Part shown: positions 30,910 through 41,650 of the stretch, in pieces
How positions within the stretch are numbered: position 1 is the stretch's first letter
How the letters are laid out: every line of letters starts with the position of its first letter
Origin: Yersinia artesiana
GTDB lineage: Bacteria; Pseudomonadota; Gammaproteobacteria; Enterobacterales; Enterobacteriaceae
Reading direction: 5' to 3'
Assembly: GCF_902726545.1 (NCBI RefSeq)
Contig: NZ_CACVAD010000006.1
Coordinates: forward strand, 1-64,000
Length of the DNA stretch: 64,000 bases
Program-made: the position numbers and the translations under genes
The notes under the pieces: generated by a model
The model's database searches: none
Told to the model about the DNA's origin: nothing
What the model saw: only the letters and a program-made list of their open reading frames with translations

Positions 30910-31085
30910 CCCCGCTGAAATCCCCCCCAATAACCCTAACTTTACAGTTCAGGATGACCGAAGGTGTTGATATCAGATAACGCCTATCATAAAAATGAAT
31001 ATATTGAGTTATTCTTAGTGCCGAAGATAATGATTCTGGTATGACGCTCCAGTGCCGTGATACCCACCGTAAAACAGGAGTTTCT

Positions 31086-31568
31086 ATGAATACAACTCAG
31101 CGCCTGATGCTGGCTTTCGCTTTCTCCAGTACACTGCTGGTTGGTACTGCTAGCGCAAATAGCTTATTAGACTCAGTAAAAAGCGCAGCAGATCAATACA
31201 GTAAATCAGGCGACAGCTCATCTTCACTGTCATCATTGACCGGTTTACTCAATGGCGGCGATAAAGCTCTGAGTGCCAGCACCATGACCAATGCCGCCGG
31301 TATTTTGCAGTATTGCGTGCAAAATAATGTGCTATCCGCCAACGGAACTACGGCGATTAAAGATCAATTGATGAGCAAACTGGGGATCACCAGCACTGAA
31401 AATGCCAAGAGCCAAGACTACCAGGAAGGCCTCGGTGGGTTGCTGAAAACCGGTGAAGGGAAAAGCCTGAATCTAAACGATCTGGGTAATGAACAAATTA
31501 CAGAAAAGATTAAAACCAAAGCCTGCGATTTAGTGCTGAAACAGGGCCAGTCATTCTTGTTGAAATAA
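31086..31568 (+). CDS. DUF2501 (YjjA-like) exported protein
   Basis: 160 residues from the ATG at 31086, preceded by AGGAG; an upstream in-frame ATG at 31041 is not supported. Signal peptide of about 24 residues ending ASA or ASAN. The mature part is small, serine/glycine-rich at first, then helical, with two cysteines (ILQYCVQN and TKACDLV). It matches the DUF2501 family (E. coli YjjA) in size and layout. Function unknown; periplasmic by prediction. Confidence 0.8.
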   Translation: MNTTQRLMLAFAFSSTLLVGTASANSLLDSVKSAADQYSKSGDSSSSLSSLTGLLNGGDKALSASTMTNAAGILQYCVQNNVLSANGTTAIKDQLMSKLGITSTENAKSQDYQEGLGGLLKTGEGKSLNLNDLGNEQITEKIKTKACDLVLKQGQSFLLK

Positions 31569-31600
31569 TGGGATAAGAAATAGCAAAATTTGGCTTAAGT

Positions 31601-31629
31601 AATAGGCTGTATTCCATATATGGCCTATT
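31601..31629. terminator. Possible bidirectional terminator
   Basis: AATAGGC ... GCCTATT inverted repeat with a 15-base loop between the convergent DUF2501 and HNH genes, overlapping the HNH gene's stop. Weak T-run on both sides. Confidence 0.35.
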
Positions 31630-32389
31630 TACTGCTTAAGAAAATATTCTGACGGTGATAGGCCATCTGCCCTTCATCAGGGAAAAATTGAACCGGTAAC
31701 CGCAGTTTTCGCCCCTCATACTTAACGAAATTCTCTTCACTGATACTGCTTTTAAGTTTTTTGATCTGGGGAGATAACACCATTTCCAGATGTTCATTAA
31801 AGGTTATTAATCCCTGATCAAAAGCTCGATCATGTAAACTCGACAAACATAGGCCATTACTCGGATTAAGCCGATGCTCTGCACCGTGGCTCCAGGGGCG
31901 AATATGGCTGGCAACTAATAATATGGGTTCTTCTAAGTCGGTAATACAGCAGCGATTCTCATAAACATGCAATACGTTTTTACGAAATAGCTGCTGACCC
32001 ACCCGCGCCTTAATAATAGTCGTCCTTTCTTTACCACTGAAATCTTTAATACCACTATCAAATAGCTTGGTCACGGGCATTTCTAACTGGCTCATCACCT
32101 GCTGGCATTGTCGCTCAAAATCTTCAGTATTTTCATTCATTTCTAACCACAAGGCGCGATCTGCATTAGACGCACCACTGAGCCCTTTTCGGCCCGAATC
32201 GATAATAAATGGATCCAGACTGGCGAAATTAACTAATTTCATCGCAAGTGCTGAAGGCGTTCTACCAATTAATGCGGCGTAATGAATAATATCAGGATTC
32301 CTGGAATGCAATTTGCCAAAGGGAATTTGGCTATACAGTGTAAATGCAACTAACAGTTGGTCTCGCGTCCAGTGATTTGCTGCTGCCAT
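31625..32389 (-). CDS. HNH endonuclease domain protein
   Basis: 254 residues. The C-terminal half has an HNH-type nuclease: CCITDLEEPILLVASHIRPWS (first Cys pair and the H of the motif), then NPSNGLCLSSLHDRAFDQG (N and H). The N-terminal half (residues 1-130) includes IGRTPSALAMKLVNFASLDP, a segment common in these putative restriction endonucleases. DNA cleavage, perhaps of foreign or modified DNA, is inferred from the family. Alone on its strand and convergent with the DUF2501 gene. Confidence 0.8.
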   Translation of the reverse strand: MAAANHWTRDQLLVAFTLYSQIPFGKLHSRNPDIIHYAALIGRTPSALAMKLVNFASLDPFIIDSGRKGLSGASNADRALWLEMNENTEDFERQCQQVMSQLEMPVTKLFDSGIKDFSGKERTTIIKARVGQQLFRKNVLHVYENRCCITDLEEPILLVASHIRPWSHGAEHRLNPSNGLCLSSLHDRAFDQGLITFNEHLEMVLSPQIKKLKSSISEENFVKYEGRKLRLPVQFFPDEGQMAYHRQNIFLSSK

Positions 32390-32495
32390 GCATCGCCATC
32401 CAGAATGAGTGAGTCACCTTATTGAATAGGTTAACTATGCCAGGTATAGGGGAAAAAGGGTATGGATGATGCATAAAGGATTAAGATTGATAACA

Positions 32496-32515
32496 CTCCC
32501 CACACTTCTGGGGAG
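32496..32515 (-). terminator. Hairpin after the first NCS1 permease gene
   Basis: CTCCCC, 8-base loop, GGGGAG, 23 bases after the stop codon. The following T-run is poor. Confidence 0.45.
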
Positions 32516-32538
32516 GATTTATAATATTCACAAAATTA

Positions 32539-33846
32539 TTAATTCGCTTTTTCCGATCCTACTCGTTTTTGATTACGATTGACGGTCACTTTGAACAGCC
32601 AATATATCAAACTGGCGGCAAGCAATGAATTGATGGTAGGAATGCCCCACTCAATCACCACTCCGACAATACTGCCAGCAATGCTGGAAATAATAGCAAT
32701 CCAACCAATAACTGGGGTTTGAGTTTCATCAGGCAGCTTCCCTTCTAACCGGCTCATATCAAGAATTTTGCGATGGGAGCGCAATACATAATAGTCGGTC
32801 AGCATGATACCGATAATCGGTGGCAGCACCACTCCCAGCACAGTCAGGAAATCAACAAATCTATCCAGAATACCCAGCACAGAAAGCGTGGTTCCCAGCC
32901 CACCAATAACCAACGTAGTTGAGAGATATTTCAGTTTCTTACCGGTGAGCCCTTCGACTACATTAACAATACCCAGTGATGAACAGTACAGATTGAGGTC
33001 ATTGACCTTCAATGTAGAGAACACGACCACCAGCAGGCCGGTGATCCCCACAGCTTGAGACATAATACTAACAACATCTGCCGTGCCCAGTATCTTAGCA
33101 ATCAGAATAGCCAAGCCGTTGACCGTACACTTCCCAACGATGATGCCAATAAATATCACACCCAGCACATGTTTATTATTTTTGGAATAACGCGTCAGGT
33201 CAGGGGTAACTAAGCTCGCCATGATGGCTCCTCCCATCACGATAGTGATACCCTCAGCGGTAGACAGAGTCTCACCAGCTTCTGGCAACTGACTGATATC
33301 AGAAAGATTATGTCCAGTTAGAATTTTAAAGGAAATATAAACCACCAGTAAGATAAATATCGGTACAGCAACTCTCGCGGCTATGCGCAGTGCCTTGAAA
33401 CCAAAGGCGACCAATATTGTCAGCAGGCCACCTGATAAAATTGCAGCCAGGTTAAAGCCCAGTTTATGGCCTAAAGCAAAATCCAGGGATTTAGCGAAAA
33501 TAGCATTCTGTATACCAAACCAGCCGAGCAAACTGACTGCGACGACCATCCCGACCAGCGCCGCTCCCAAGCGTCCAAAACCACACCAACGCGCCAACAA
33601 GCTGCCGGAAACCCCCTCACGCATGCCCGCGACCCCGAGGCCGTAGGTCACCACACAAAATATTATGCTGGCGACGAAAAGCGCGGTGAAAGCATCGGTT
33701 AACGTCATGGAATTACCCAGTACAGCACCGAGCATAAATTGATCCAGCGAAGTCAGCGCGCCCATATAAACGATAGCAACACTGAAAAATGACACTTTTT
33801 TATCCTGCGGTACTCGACTTAACGGATAGTCTTCTGTTTTGATCAT
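32539..33846 (-). CDS. NCS1-family purine/cytosine permease (CodB-like), copy 1
   Basis: 435 residues from the ATG at 33846 (a TTG six bases earlier is also in frame). About twelve hydrophobic segments. The N-terminus DYPLSRVPQDKKVSFFSVAIVYMG, GVAGMREGVSGSLLARWCGFG near residue 75 and GWFGIQNAIFAKSLDFALGHKLG near 110 are NCS1 features. MASLVTPDLTRYSK near 225 is the substrate/cation region. Likely a proton- or sodium-coupled nucleobase importer, substrate unknown. About three quarters identical by eye to the copy at 34456; no deaminase gene is adjacent. Confidence 0.85.
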   Translation of the reverse strand: MIKTEDYPLSRVPQDKKVSFFSVAIVYMGALTSLDQFMLGAVLGNSMTLTDAFTALFVASIIFCVVTYGLGVAGMREGVSGSLLARWCGFGRLGAALVGMVVAVSLLGWFGIQNAIFAKSLDFALGHKLGFNLAAILSGGLLTILVAFGFKALRIAARVAVPIFILLVVYISFKILTGHNLSDISQLPEAGETLSTAEGITIVMGGAIMASLVTPDLTRYSKNNKHVLGVIFIGIIVGKCTVNGLAILIAKILGTADVVSIMSQAVGITGLLVVVFSTLKVNDLNLYCSSLGIVNVVEGLTGKKLKYLSTTLVIGGLGTTLSVLGILDRFVDFLTVLGVVLPPIIGIMLTDYYVLRSHRKILDMSRLEGKLPDETQTPVIGWIAIISSIAGSIVGVVIEWGIPTINSLLAASLIYWLFKVTVNRNQKRVGSEKAN

Positions 33847-34411
33847 GATCAAATGTCCCTTTGTTATTCAAATAAATTAAATCCCTTTTGTCACTAATCA
33901 AAAAACCATATAAAGATTAATTATCACAACGTAAATAGTTGCCAAACCACTCAAGCTATTAATGATTGAGTATTATACTTTCTATAAATAGGTGAAGTTA
34001 TATTTAATAACGCATTAACGCTGATGTGACATAACTATACTATTAGAATATGGTTTTTATTTATATATTTAAGGTATGACACCCCTGCGGAATTAATGAT
34101 TAAAATTACAGTCAGATTAACACCATTCAACTCCCCCTATTCTAATATCACCTTTACTAATCAGTTACAAGGATGGCTTTCACCCATCTCTGCCATTATA
34201 TTAAGCATTTATATTTATTATTTCTTAATAAGAAAACACAAATTAAAATCATGAATATGGCATTATTATCTGGTTATATTTCATCCTGTAGATACAGTTT
34301 TCATCTCATCAATGCCAGACAGGTGTAATGCTCACTAACCCATATTAAAAAACTATTATATGCATAATGATACTTAATACGTGGCGAAACGAGAATTATT
34401 GTTCGACTCAA
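33847..34411. other. Intergenic region between the two NCS1 genes
   Basis: About 560 AT-rich bases holding the promoter of copy 1. No gene or repeat recognised. Confidence 0.5.
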
Positions 34412-34442
34412 AGCTCACCCCTCTCAAATAGAGGAGTGAGCT
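34412..34442 (-). terminator. Strong hairpin terminator after the second NCS1 permease gene
   Basis: AGCTCACCCCTCT / AGAGGAGTGAGCT, 13-base arms with one mismatch and a 5-base loop, 13 bases after the stop, followed by a short T-run on the minus strand. Confidence 0.65.
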
Positions 34443-34455
34443 GCTTGGGATAAAA

Positions 34456-35763
34456 TTAAACCGTTTCTTCCGATTCAATTGACTGTTGATTACGACTAAC
34501 AGCCACTTTGAACGCCCAGTAGATAAAGCTCGCAATAACCAGTGAGTTAATAGTCGGGATGCCCCACTCAGTAACTAGCCCAACAATACTGCCGATAATA
34601 CTGGCTATAATCGCCACCCAACCAATAACAGGCGTTTGTTTTTCATCAGGTAACGTCCCTTCCTGCCGGGTTTTATCCAAAATTTTACGATGGGAGCGCA
34701 GCACATAATAATCCACCAGCATGATGCCAATAATCGGTGGGAATACCACGCCAAGTACCGTCAGGAAATCAACAAACCGGTCGAGAATTCCCAAAACAGA
34801 CAGTGTGGTACCCAACACACCTATGACCAGCGTGGTTGATATATATTTGAGTTTTTTACCCGTTAACCCCTCGACCGCGTTAACAATACCGAGTGAAGAA
34901 GAGTACAAGTTAAGGTCATTGACTCTTAAGGTGGAGAACACCACCACCAGCAAACCCGCGCCCCCCGCGGCTTGAGACATTATCGTCACGACATCCGCCG
35001 TCCCAAGGGTTTTAGCAATCAATATAGCCAACCCATTGACCACAAACTCGCCTGCAACGATGGTGAAAATCGTCACACCCAGGACATGTTTGCCATTTTT
35101 GGAATAGCGCGTCAGATCAGGTGTCATCAGGCTGGCCACAATAGCGCCGCCGACCACGATAGTAATACCCGCGCTGATAGACAAGGATTCACCCGGTGGA
35201 ATCAACTGGATAATTTCATTCAGATTATGGCCAGATAATGTACTAATAGAGATATAAGCTACCAGTAATATAAACATCGGTACCGCAATTCGAGCCGCAA
35301 TACGCAATGCTTTAAAACCAAAAGCAACCAAGATAGTTAGCAAGCTGCCCGATAAAGCCGCTGCTAATCCGAATCCCAATTTATGGCCGAGAGCAAAATC
35401 AAGTGATTTGGCAAAAATAGCATTTTGGATACCAAACCAACCCAACAAACTGACCGCAACCACAATCCCAATCAGTACTGACCCCAAGCGGCCAAAACCA
35501 CACCAGCGCGCTAGCAAGCTGCCAGAAATCCCTTCGCGCATCCCCGCTAGCCCAAGGCCGTAAGTTACCACACCAAATATAATGCTACCGATGAGAATCG
35601 CGGTAAACGCATCAGCCAGCGTCATGGAATTACCGAGTACGGCACCGAGCATAAATTGATCCAGCGCGGTCAACATACCCATATGAACAATTGCAACGCT
35701 TAAAAAAGAAACTCTCTTATCCTGTGGCACCCGACTTAATGGATAATCTTCAATTTTGATCAC
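34456..35763 (-). CDS. NCS1-family purine/cytosine permease (CodB-like), copy 2
   Basis: 435 residues with a GTG start (IKIEDYPLSRVPQDKRVSF follows). Same layout and motifs as copy 1, including GLAGMREGISGSLLARWCGFG, GWFGIQNAIFAKSLDFALGHKLG and VASLMTPDLTRYSKNGKH. The two genes are a tandem duplication that has diverged. This copy follows the PAS-LuxR regulator gene by 36 bases on the same strand, so the regulator may share its transcript and respond to the substrate (inference). Confidence 0.85.
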   Translation of the reverse strand: MIKIEDYPLSRVPQDKRVSFLSVAIVHMGMLTALDQFMLGAVLGNSMTLADAFTAILIGSIIFGVVTYGLGLAGMREGISGSLLARWCGFGRLGSVLIGIVVAVSLLGWFGIQNAIFAKSLDFALGHKLGFGLAAALSGSLLTILVAFGFKALRIAARIAVPMFILLVAYISISTLSGHNLNEIIQLIPPGESLSISAGITIVVGGAIVASLMTPDLTRYSKNGKHVLGVTIFTIVAGEFVVNGLAILIAKTLGTADVVTIMSQAAGGAGLLVVVFSTLRVNDLNLYSSSLGIVNAVEGLTGKKLKYISTTLVIGVLGTTLSVLGILDRFVDFLTVLGVVFPPIIGIMLVDYYVLRSHRKILDKTRQEGTLPDEKQTPVIGWVAIIASIIGSIVGLVTEWGIPTINSLVIASFIYWAFKVAVSRNQQSIESEETV

Positions 35764-35799
35764 GATGAGCTGTACCTTGTTGTTCAGATAGCTTGTTGT

Positions 35800-36489
35800 T
35801 CAGATAAATTGGATCCCTTTTGCCACCAGGCGATCCGGAATGTAATTATCCAAATGCGCAAATTTGCAAAACTCCTCAAACTGTTGCAGCGTGTGGACAT
35901 CAGATTTTTGATAAATTGTATATATTCTATTTTCTATCGTTTTAGTGCTGATATTATATATCTTCGCAATTTCTTTAACGGAAAGCCTTTGCAGCATTAA
36001 AAATATAACGTCAAGCTCAGCACGAGTGAACATACTGTTATTAATCTCAGTTGTCAGAATGCTGGGTTTTTGTTGGTTGATATATTTTAATGGGGATAAT
36101 GTATTAAATGGTTTAGCATTCCACATCACACCAATAACTTCTTTTCTGTCGTTATAAACGGGTAGTTTCTCGCTAATATACGGAGTCAGGGTATTTTTCC
36201 CATACCAATAATGGGTTTCTATTACCGTCACCCGATCCTGCGTTTCTTCTGTCCGCTTGTCATGCTCTATCAGGTCGGGCGCAAATTCAGTCCAATTCCC
36301 GGGAAATTCATGGTCCATCTTCCCCTCAACCTCAAAATCCAAGGGTGTATTGGTGTAGAGAAAGGCAGCCTTATTCATATAGATATGGCGGGAATTCAGA
36401 TCTTTAATGCCCCATGGCTCACTTAAGTGCTCCATCATGGCAATAAGGCCCTTGAAATAAGTTTCATTATTTTTATCGGGCAAATCCAT
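35800..36489 (-). CDS. LuxR-type regulator with PAS-like sensor domain
   Basis: 229 residues from the ATG at 36489, with GAGG six bases upstream; the longer frame to 36558 would overlap the acetyltransferase gene. Residues about 15-140 (LSEPWGIKDLNSRHIYMNKAA ... LPVYNDRKEVIGVMWNAKPF) look like a PAS fold. The C-terminus has the LuxR helix-turn-helix FTRAELDVIFLMLQRLSVKEI-AKIYNISTKTIENRI. Such proteins resemble the PAS-LuxR regulators of gut bacteria. It precedes an NCS1 permease gene, a likely target. Confidence 0.8.
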   Translation of the reverse strand: MDLPDKNNETYFKGLIAMMEHLSEPWGIKDLNSRHIYMNKAAFLYTNTPLDFEVEGKMDHEFPGNWTEFAPDLIEHDKRTEETQDRVTVIETHYWYGKNTLTPYISEKLPVYNDRKEVIGVMWNAKPFNTLSPLKYINQQKPSILTTEINNSMFTRAELDVIFLMLQRLSVKEIAKIYNISTKTIENRIYTIYQKSDVHTLQQFEEFCKFAHLDNYIPDRLVAKGIQFI

Positions 36490-36514
36490 GGCGACCTCGC
36501 CGACGAAGAATGGG

Positions 36515-36925
36515 TTAAATTTCTTTTGCCAGATAGTGTCGCGTATGCTTTTTAGCATACCCGCCTAAATTGCCATATACACGATAGCCTAATTTTTCAT
36601 AAAAGCCTTTGGCCTGAAAATCGAAAGTATCAACATAAGCCATATGACATCCACGTTTCAAAGCCTCTTCTTCCGCTTTTTCCATTAACTGGCGGCCATA
36701 ACCACTTTTACGATAGTCGTCACTCACCCAAAGATATTGAATTTCAAGCCCGCCCCACCAGGTTCTGGCAACCAATCCCGCAACAATTTTTCCATCGTCA
36801 TCGGTCACAGTTAAGAACAGCGGATGAATATCTACCTTTTGGGTTTTATCATTGTGGGCCCACAGGCCATCAATAACATACTCTTCGTCCTGTGGGTTTG
36901 GTTGGTCTGTAACGTTTATCTTCAT
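36515..36925 (-). CDS. GNAT-family N-acetyltransferase
   Basis: 136 residues. GNAT fold with the acetyl-CoA-binding loop YRKSGYGRQLMEKAEEEALKRG (R-x-x-G-x-G/A type) near residues 75-95 and the C-terminal FYEKLGYRVYGNLGGYAKKH. It acetylates an unknown amine; substrate not evident. First gene of a short minus-strand run with the LuxR regulator, 25 bases apart. Confidence 0.8.
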   Translation of the reverse strand: MKINVTDQPNPQDEEYVIDGLWAHNDKTQKVDIHPLFLTVTDDDGKIVAGLVARTWWGGLEIQYLWVSDDYRKSGYGRQLMEKAEEEALKRGCHMAYVDTFDFQAKGFYEKLGYRVYGNLGGYAKKHTRHYLAKEI

Positions 36926-37368
36926 TTTTGGAACATGCCTTCCTATTTTAATAATTTAAATTACAATTAAATTAATTGATCACAACTGCTTGTAATATCA
37001 TTTTCCTTAAAGTGTTACAAGAGTGGTTTTCACCCGTTCCAGCCATCCGGTTAAGTGTTTATAGTTATTGTGACGGAGCTAAAAAATACCAATACGATTT
37101 GTAATGTTATTAGTGTTTTTCCAGCTCTGCCTGCAAATGCTGATATCGCCTCACCAGGGCCTCATCGGGGAAATCTATCCATAATTTACGGCTCCACCCG
37201 CAGAGCAAGAGTCACTTGCCATAGGGGGAGCCGCTCATCTCTCTTCCAATCCATTAAGTTTACTACTTAATATTGAGTCGTTAGGTTGGCCTGCTTTCCG
37301 TTGATTGATATTCAGAGCTGTTAGCAATGACTCTCTCGCAACCAGATTTAAAATCATGACTTCTCGTC
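36926..37368. other. Intergenic region at the edge of the accessory zone
   Basis: About 440 bases between the acetyltransferase promoter and the end of the helicase-PLD gene. No gene, tRNA or clear terminator recognised. Confidence 0.4.
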
Positions 37369-40300
37369 TTACAACTGGCGCTGCTCCAGGCTGGTATAAA
37401 TCGTTTTAATTTCACCTTTTAAGCTATCGCCACGGTATACCATCGACGTATCGTACCGTTGATACTGCTCTTCTCGCGCAGCGCTGAACCAGTTAAACGA
37501 TCCGACGCACAGAAGCTCCTCATCCCCAATCACAATTTTACTGTGAACGCGATTGACCAACTTCGTGGTGATGCCCATCTCATTCAACTTTTCCACAGCA
37601 GCGTTAAGATGCTGCTGTTTCTCTTTGTACTTTTCATAATCGACATGTCCGGTATTGTAGCTTCTGTCTGTCACCACCGTGATATCAATGCCGCGCGAGC
37701 GTGCCTGAAGCATCGACGTCAGAAAGCCGGTTTGTTCCAGCTTTTGCCAGGTTAACCAAGGGGAAACAATCGTAATACTCTTCCCGAGAGTACCTAAAGT
37801 TTGGTTTAGAAACGCATCATGCTGTTCCACCCCGTGTAAGGTAGATATCTGTGTTTGCGCTGCGCTTAAATCCTCGCGCTCCTGAAACTCAAACTGCAAT
37901 GCATTGCTGTCTGAGGCAAACAGGTATTTTGCCAGCAATCCTCGCGGCGAAGAGCCAGGCTGGATCTCAAACAGATCCATATCACCGAAGACCAGAAAAC
38001 TATCTTTGGCGCGAGAGACGGCGACGTTCAGCATGCTACTGTCGCTGTCAATAAACCCGCCATCTTCATGTTTGGAGTAGACCGGGGAAAAAAGCACGAT
38101 CGCTCTTTCGGCCCCTTGCAGAGAATGTACCGTGCCGACCGTCAGCGAATCTTCATCACCACTAGAGTTAATACCAATCTTACGCAATGCCGCCTTAATG
38201 GTGCTGACCTGTGCTGAAAATGGCGTAACGACCCCCAGCACCTTATGCAATGGCTTATCGTAATGGAGTTCTATTTTCTCTTTGTGCGCTGCTAGCCAGG
38301 CGGCTATCATCTCAGCCTCAAAGGTGTTGTAACGGCTCCCGCCATTTGCCTGCATACCTTTACCATCGATATGCAGATAACCCATCGCCGGAAGAAGCGC
38401 CTCTTTTTCGATCCCACGTTTCGGTTGTAACTTGCCGTGGTAGCAAAGCGCGTTACAGTAGCCGATGATGTTATCGAAGCAGCGACGGTGCTCGTACAGG
38501 TACATTCCACGCGCTAAATCTAAGTCGTATTGATAGCGCGAATTAAACTGAGCAACCTTCATAACACTGCCCGATGCAGCACTTTTACCTGAATCACTTA
38601 TCAGCGCATAGGCATCCATCAACTCTTCTTGAGTGCCGCCGGGGAGGATTTTCTCCTCCACCATATTGCCGATATCAATGCCGGGTAAACTATTCCAGAT
38701 GGGTGCGATCTGCTCCGTATCGCCAATCACTAACGCTTTTTTCGCCAACGCGAAGGAGGCCGCGGCCACTTCTGGAAGCACCTGTCCCGCTTCATCGACG
38801 ATCAGCAGATCGGCAAAATTATAAAAATAGCTTTTATCATATGGCTTGCCCTTGCCCGCAAATTCACTGGTTTTCATATGGTAAGGCAGCATGTAGCAGG
38901 TCATCACCACACAAGGGGTGAGCTTCATCCTGCGCTGCCAGCGGGCCTTAACGGTTTTCGCTCCGTTGCGACCTTTTTCGCCCTGAAGATCTTTGATGGC
39001 TGCCATATCCATCAGCCAGCGTCCCTCCCAGTAATGAGTTGCCAGCAGGAACGCCGGAAAGCGGATGTGCATATCAGCAAGTTCGTCGGCCCCAGCCAGG
39101 CTCAGTTCATTTTCGCCCGTATGCCCCAGTGATTGAGTCAGGTCGTGCCAACATCGGATAGCCGTACTTTCGCGCAGGGAAATATCCTGAGCAAGAGCGA
39201 TTAGCTGCTGGTACCCACCTTGCTCTTTTTGCGCTTGCGCTATCAAACCGTCGATATACGCGTCAATACCTTCCGGCGCTGTCCCTTGGAACGCGGCCAT
39301 TCTTGTGCCAAACGTCTCGTCCAGGAAGAGACTAATCTGATAGTGGCGCTTAGTACGAACTGCGGGGATCCAGAAAAAGAACGCATACACCATCGACTCA
39401 CCCGCACGATATTGCTGCCACTGCTTTTTGCCCTGAGTTAACAGCGCAATTTCATTCGTACTGTCGAGTAATAACCTACTTTTGTCCTGAATGTATTGGT
39501 CGAGATCTTCGCTGATAGCATTACGTTCCTGCCGGATGCGATTCAGACTATGCCATGCTGTCTCGACGTGCTTAAGCTGTACGGACTGCTCGGTTATACG
39601 CTCATGCAGCAACTCCACGACGTGTTCGGACGAGCTGCAATCCGCCGATGGGAACGCCGCTCTGGCCTTTTCAAGATAAAAGACCTGCGCATCTTCAACA
39701 TATTCCAGAGATTCAACACGATTGAAAAAGTCATCCGTCTGGTACTTTTTCGCCGCATCGGCCTTGCGACTCGAAGACGGGAAGTAAGCGCCATAGCTTT
39801 TCAGCTCAGGCAACCAACGCCCGGCCATTGCTCCAGTGCCAGTGGAAAAATCTTTGCCGAAGGCTTCAATGATGTTGGTCACGGCCTGATTATTGGTTGA
39901 TGTGGCAATCACCACCGGTGGCTCGGTTTTATTGAGGGCAGCTCTTACCCATTCGGTAGCAATGATAGAGAGAACCAGAGTGGTTTTCCCTGTTCCCGGT
40001 GGGCCATTAACGGCAAGGATATCGCCCGGCTGCTGGGTGAGATAATGGCTCAGGGCATCGCGCTGCGCCATTGCCAGCGGGAAGTCATCTCCGGAATGCC
40101 CCAGACGCTCGCTGAGCTTTGCATTAGCGGCAAGGAGAGGTTCTACAGGAGGCATTTCCGTTGAAGCAAAGCGCGCCAGTAACGGAACCTCTTTTTTACA
40201 CATCAGCAGATGCTCATACAGGGGGAGGATATGGATGCTGGCCCCGCCGGGCTGGTTCGCTTTGATAACATAGCCATACCCAGCCGGTTCGTATTGTTCG

Positions 40301-40887
40301 TGGGTAGCAATCCATTTTTCGGCCACGTTTTTTAAAAGATCATCTGACTCTTGAAGATATTTTTGCCACTGCTTCTGATATCTGGCATACCGCTCTGCCC
40401 GCTGCTCGTCATTTTCCTCGCGGCGTGGCTGTTCGTCATCTTCACTAAAGGTGGCTGAATTATGGGTGGTTTTGTATTTGTCATATTGCGCCATCTCGCC
40501 AATTGAGAAGGTGCCTTTGGGGAGCGGTTCGAGTAAGTCACGGGGAATGGTGGCAGGTGAAGTGGGGAATAAAAAACCTTCGCGGTTCAGGAGAGCGGAA
40601 GTCACTAACGGCGTGACAATACCTGGCGCGCCAGCCATTCGCTCTTTGCCATGCTTTAGCTGGCAGATCCAGACCTTTGGACGTAATAGCACTTCGACGA
40701 TTTTAACTGCGTCGTCTTCACCTTCAAAGAAGGCGCGAACAATCTCCTCATCCAGACACCCTGTGGTTATATCTACCCACCGAGTGAATTTATCCGCATC
40801 TTTACGCTCAAATGCCCCTTTGCCTGACTCAGCATCTGCTAACGAGTTACGCCAGTATGATGCAAATCCCTGAGTATTATTGTCCAT
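37369..40887 (-). CDS. mkoC: SF1 (Upf1-like) helicase fused to phospholipase D nuclease; Mokosh type II-like defence protein
   Basis: 1172 residues. Helicase core: Walker [10 protein letters not shown] (G295), Walker [14 protein letters not shown], motif III region [14 protein letters not shown], motif [11 protein letters not shown], and motifs [19 protein letters not shown] ... [18 protein letters not shown]. The C-terminus is a PLD domain with one HKD-type motif HSKIVIGD (His1115) followed by GSFNW. A single COG1112-type helicase with a C-terminal PLD domain is the published layout of the type II Mokosh anti-phage system (MkoC); I assign it from layout, not a search. It stands alone on its strand, left of an element attachment site, at the start of the accessory zone. 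Confidence 0.75.
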   Translation of the reverse strand: MDNNTQGFASYWRNSLADAESGKGAFERKDADKFTRWVDITTGCLDEEIVRAFFEGEDDAVKIVEVLLRPKVWICQLKHGKERMAGAPGIVTPLVTSALLNREGFLFPTSPATIPRDLLEPLPKGTFSIGEMAQYDKYKTTHNSATFSEDDEQPRREENDEQRAERYARYQKQWQKYLQESDDLLKNVAEKWIATHEQYEPAGYGYVIKANQPGGASIHILPLYEHLLMCKKEVPLLARFASTEMPPVEPLLAANAKLSERLGHSGDDFPLAMAQRDALSHYLTQQPGDILAVNGPPGTGKTTLVLSIIATEWVRAALNKTEPPVVIATSTNNQAVTNIIEAFGKDFSTGTGAMAGRWLPELKSYGAYFPSSSRKADAAKKYQTDDFFNRVESLEYVEDAQVFYLEKARAAFPSADCSSSEHVVELLHERITEQSVQLKHVETAWHSLNRIRQERNAISEDLDQYIQDKSRLLLDSTNEIALLTQGKKQWQQYRAGESMVYAFFFWIPAVRTKRHYQISLFLDETFGTRMAAFQGTAPEGIDAYIDGLIAQAQKEQGGYQQLIALAQDISLRESTAIRCWHDLTQSLGHTGENELSLAGADELADMHIRFPAFLLATHYWEGRWLMDMAAIKDLQGEKGRNGAKTVKARWQRRMKLTPCVVMTCYMLPYHMKTSEFAGKGKPYDKSYFYNFADLLIVDEAGQVLPEVAAASFALAKKALVIGDTEQIAPIWNSLPGIDIGNMVEEKILPGGTQEELMDAYALISDSGKSAASGSVMKVAQFNSRYQYDLDLARGMYLYEHRRCFDNIIGYCNALCYHGKLQPKRGIEKEALLPAMGYLHIDGKGMQANGGSRYNTFEAEMIAAWLAAHKEKIELHYDKPLHKVLGVVTPFSAQVSTIKAALRKIGINSSGDEDSLTVGTVHSLQGAERAIVLFSPVYSKHEDGGFIDSDSSMLNVAVSRAKDSFLVFGDMDLFEIQPGSSPRGLLAKYLFASDSNALQFEFQEREDLSAAQTQISTLHGVEQHDAFLNQTLGTLGKSITIVSPWLTWQKLEQTGFLTSMLQARSRGIDITVVTDRSYNTGHVDYEKYKEKQQHLNAAVEKLNEMGITTKLVNRVHSKIVIGDEELLCVGSFNWFSAAREEQYQRYDTSMVYRGDSLKGEIKTIYTSLEQRQL

Positions 40888-41474
40888 TACTCATCCCGTG
40901 ATTTAAATAAAATTATTGATTTCGCTGATATAAACGCAGTATGTGGTTAAGAATCAACCACGCCCAGCCTGCTGAAAATTCAAGCTCCTTTCAACATATC
41001 AAAGACTACCCGCGCAAATCCTTTTGTTCGTGTTAGTCATGAGAATGACCAAAGAATGTGACGAATAACAGTGATTATACATAAGCCATTTTGCATCGCA
41101 CGGCATTGATGTTCATTGTTTTGCAACTGAGTTTTGGCAAAAAAATTTCTTCATATGGATGCTACGTAGAGGAGTAATTTTATCTATAAAATAGGAAGCT
41201 ATTTATATCTATGGTTTCAAAAAAGGCGAAGTCTCAATTACTGCTAGCTTACCCTGCCAACATCTTCACAAAGGCTGATACCACCTATATCTGGCGCATA
41301 TTTTGGGGACACAAATTTTCCGAACCGAGCTGCCCCCCATTTTGCCCCCAGTGATGATGGCTGCTAATGGACGTAGAAATACCAGAATGGAGAAGTGGCA
41401 AAAATCACCAGAATGTTAGATGCTGTTTTATATAGACTTTTACGGAAGATAATGGACTTTGCTGAACGACAGGC
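40888..41474. other. Gene-free stretch left of the attachment site
   Basis: About 590 bases upstream of the helicase-PLD gene, holding its promoter. 41318-41352 has two C-rich tracts (CTGCCCCCCATTTTGCCCCC) of the kind seen near phage-type integration sites. No gene recognised. Confidence 0.4.
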
Positions 41475-41498
41475 AAAAAAAGCCACCCTGCGGTGACT
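41475..41498 (-). terminator. Terminator downstream of a tRNA 3' end
   Basis: Minus strand: AGTCACC, loop GCAG, GGTGGCT, then seven T. It lies 16 bases after the CCA-like end of the tRNA fragment at 41514-41535 and was probably the tRNA gene's own terminator. Confidence 0.75.
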
Positions 41499-41513
41499 TG
41501 ATTTTCATATTAA

Positions 41514-41650
41514 TGGTGCGAAGGCCGGACTCGAATTTTTCACTCAATAGACTGATATAAATGTAGTTTATAAAAAGGCATAAATAGTTATACCCGCACT
41601 TGTACCCACAAGTTAAAATCCGTACAAAAAACAGACATCAATAGTGGGTA
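41514..41650 (-). mobile_element. Attachment site: tRNA-Leu-like 3' end plus integrase arm-type repeats
   Basis: Read on the minus strand, 41535-41514 is TTCGAGTCCGGCCTTCGCAC followed by CA, differing from the T-arm/acceptor end of a tRNA-Leu(CAA) (GTCCGGCCTTCGGCACCA) by one missing G. No tRNA body adjoins it. To its right are TACCCGCA (41591-41598), TACCCACA (41603-41610) and AGTGGGTA (41643-41650), repeats of the type bound by tyrosine-recombinase arms. This marks the left end of an integrated element; the complete tRNA and integrase should be at its right end, outside the window. Confidence 0.6.
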
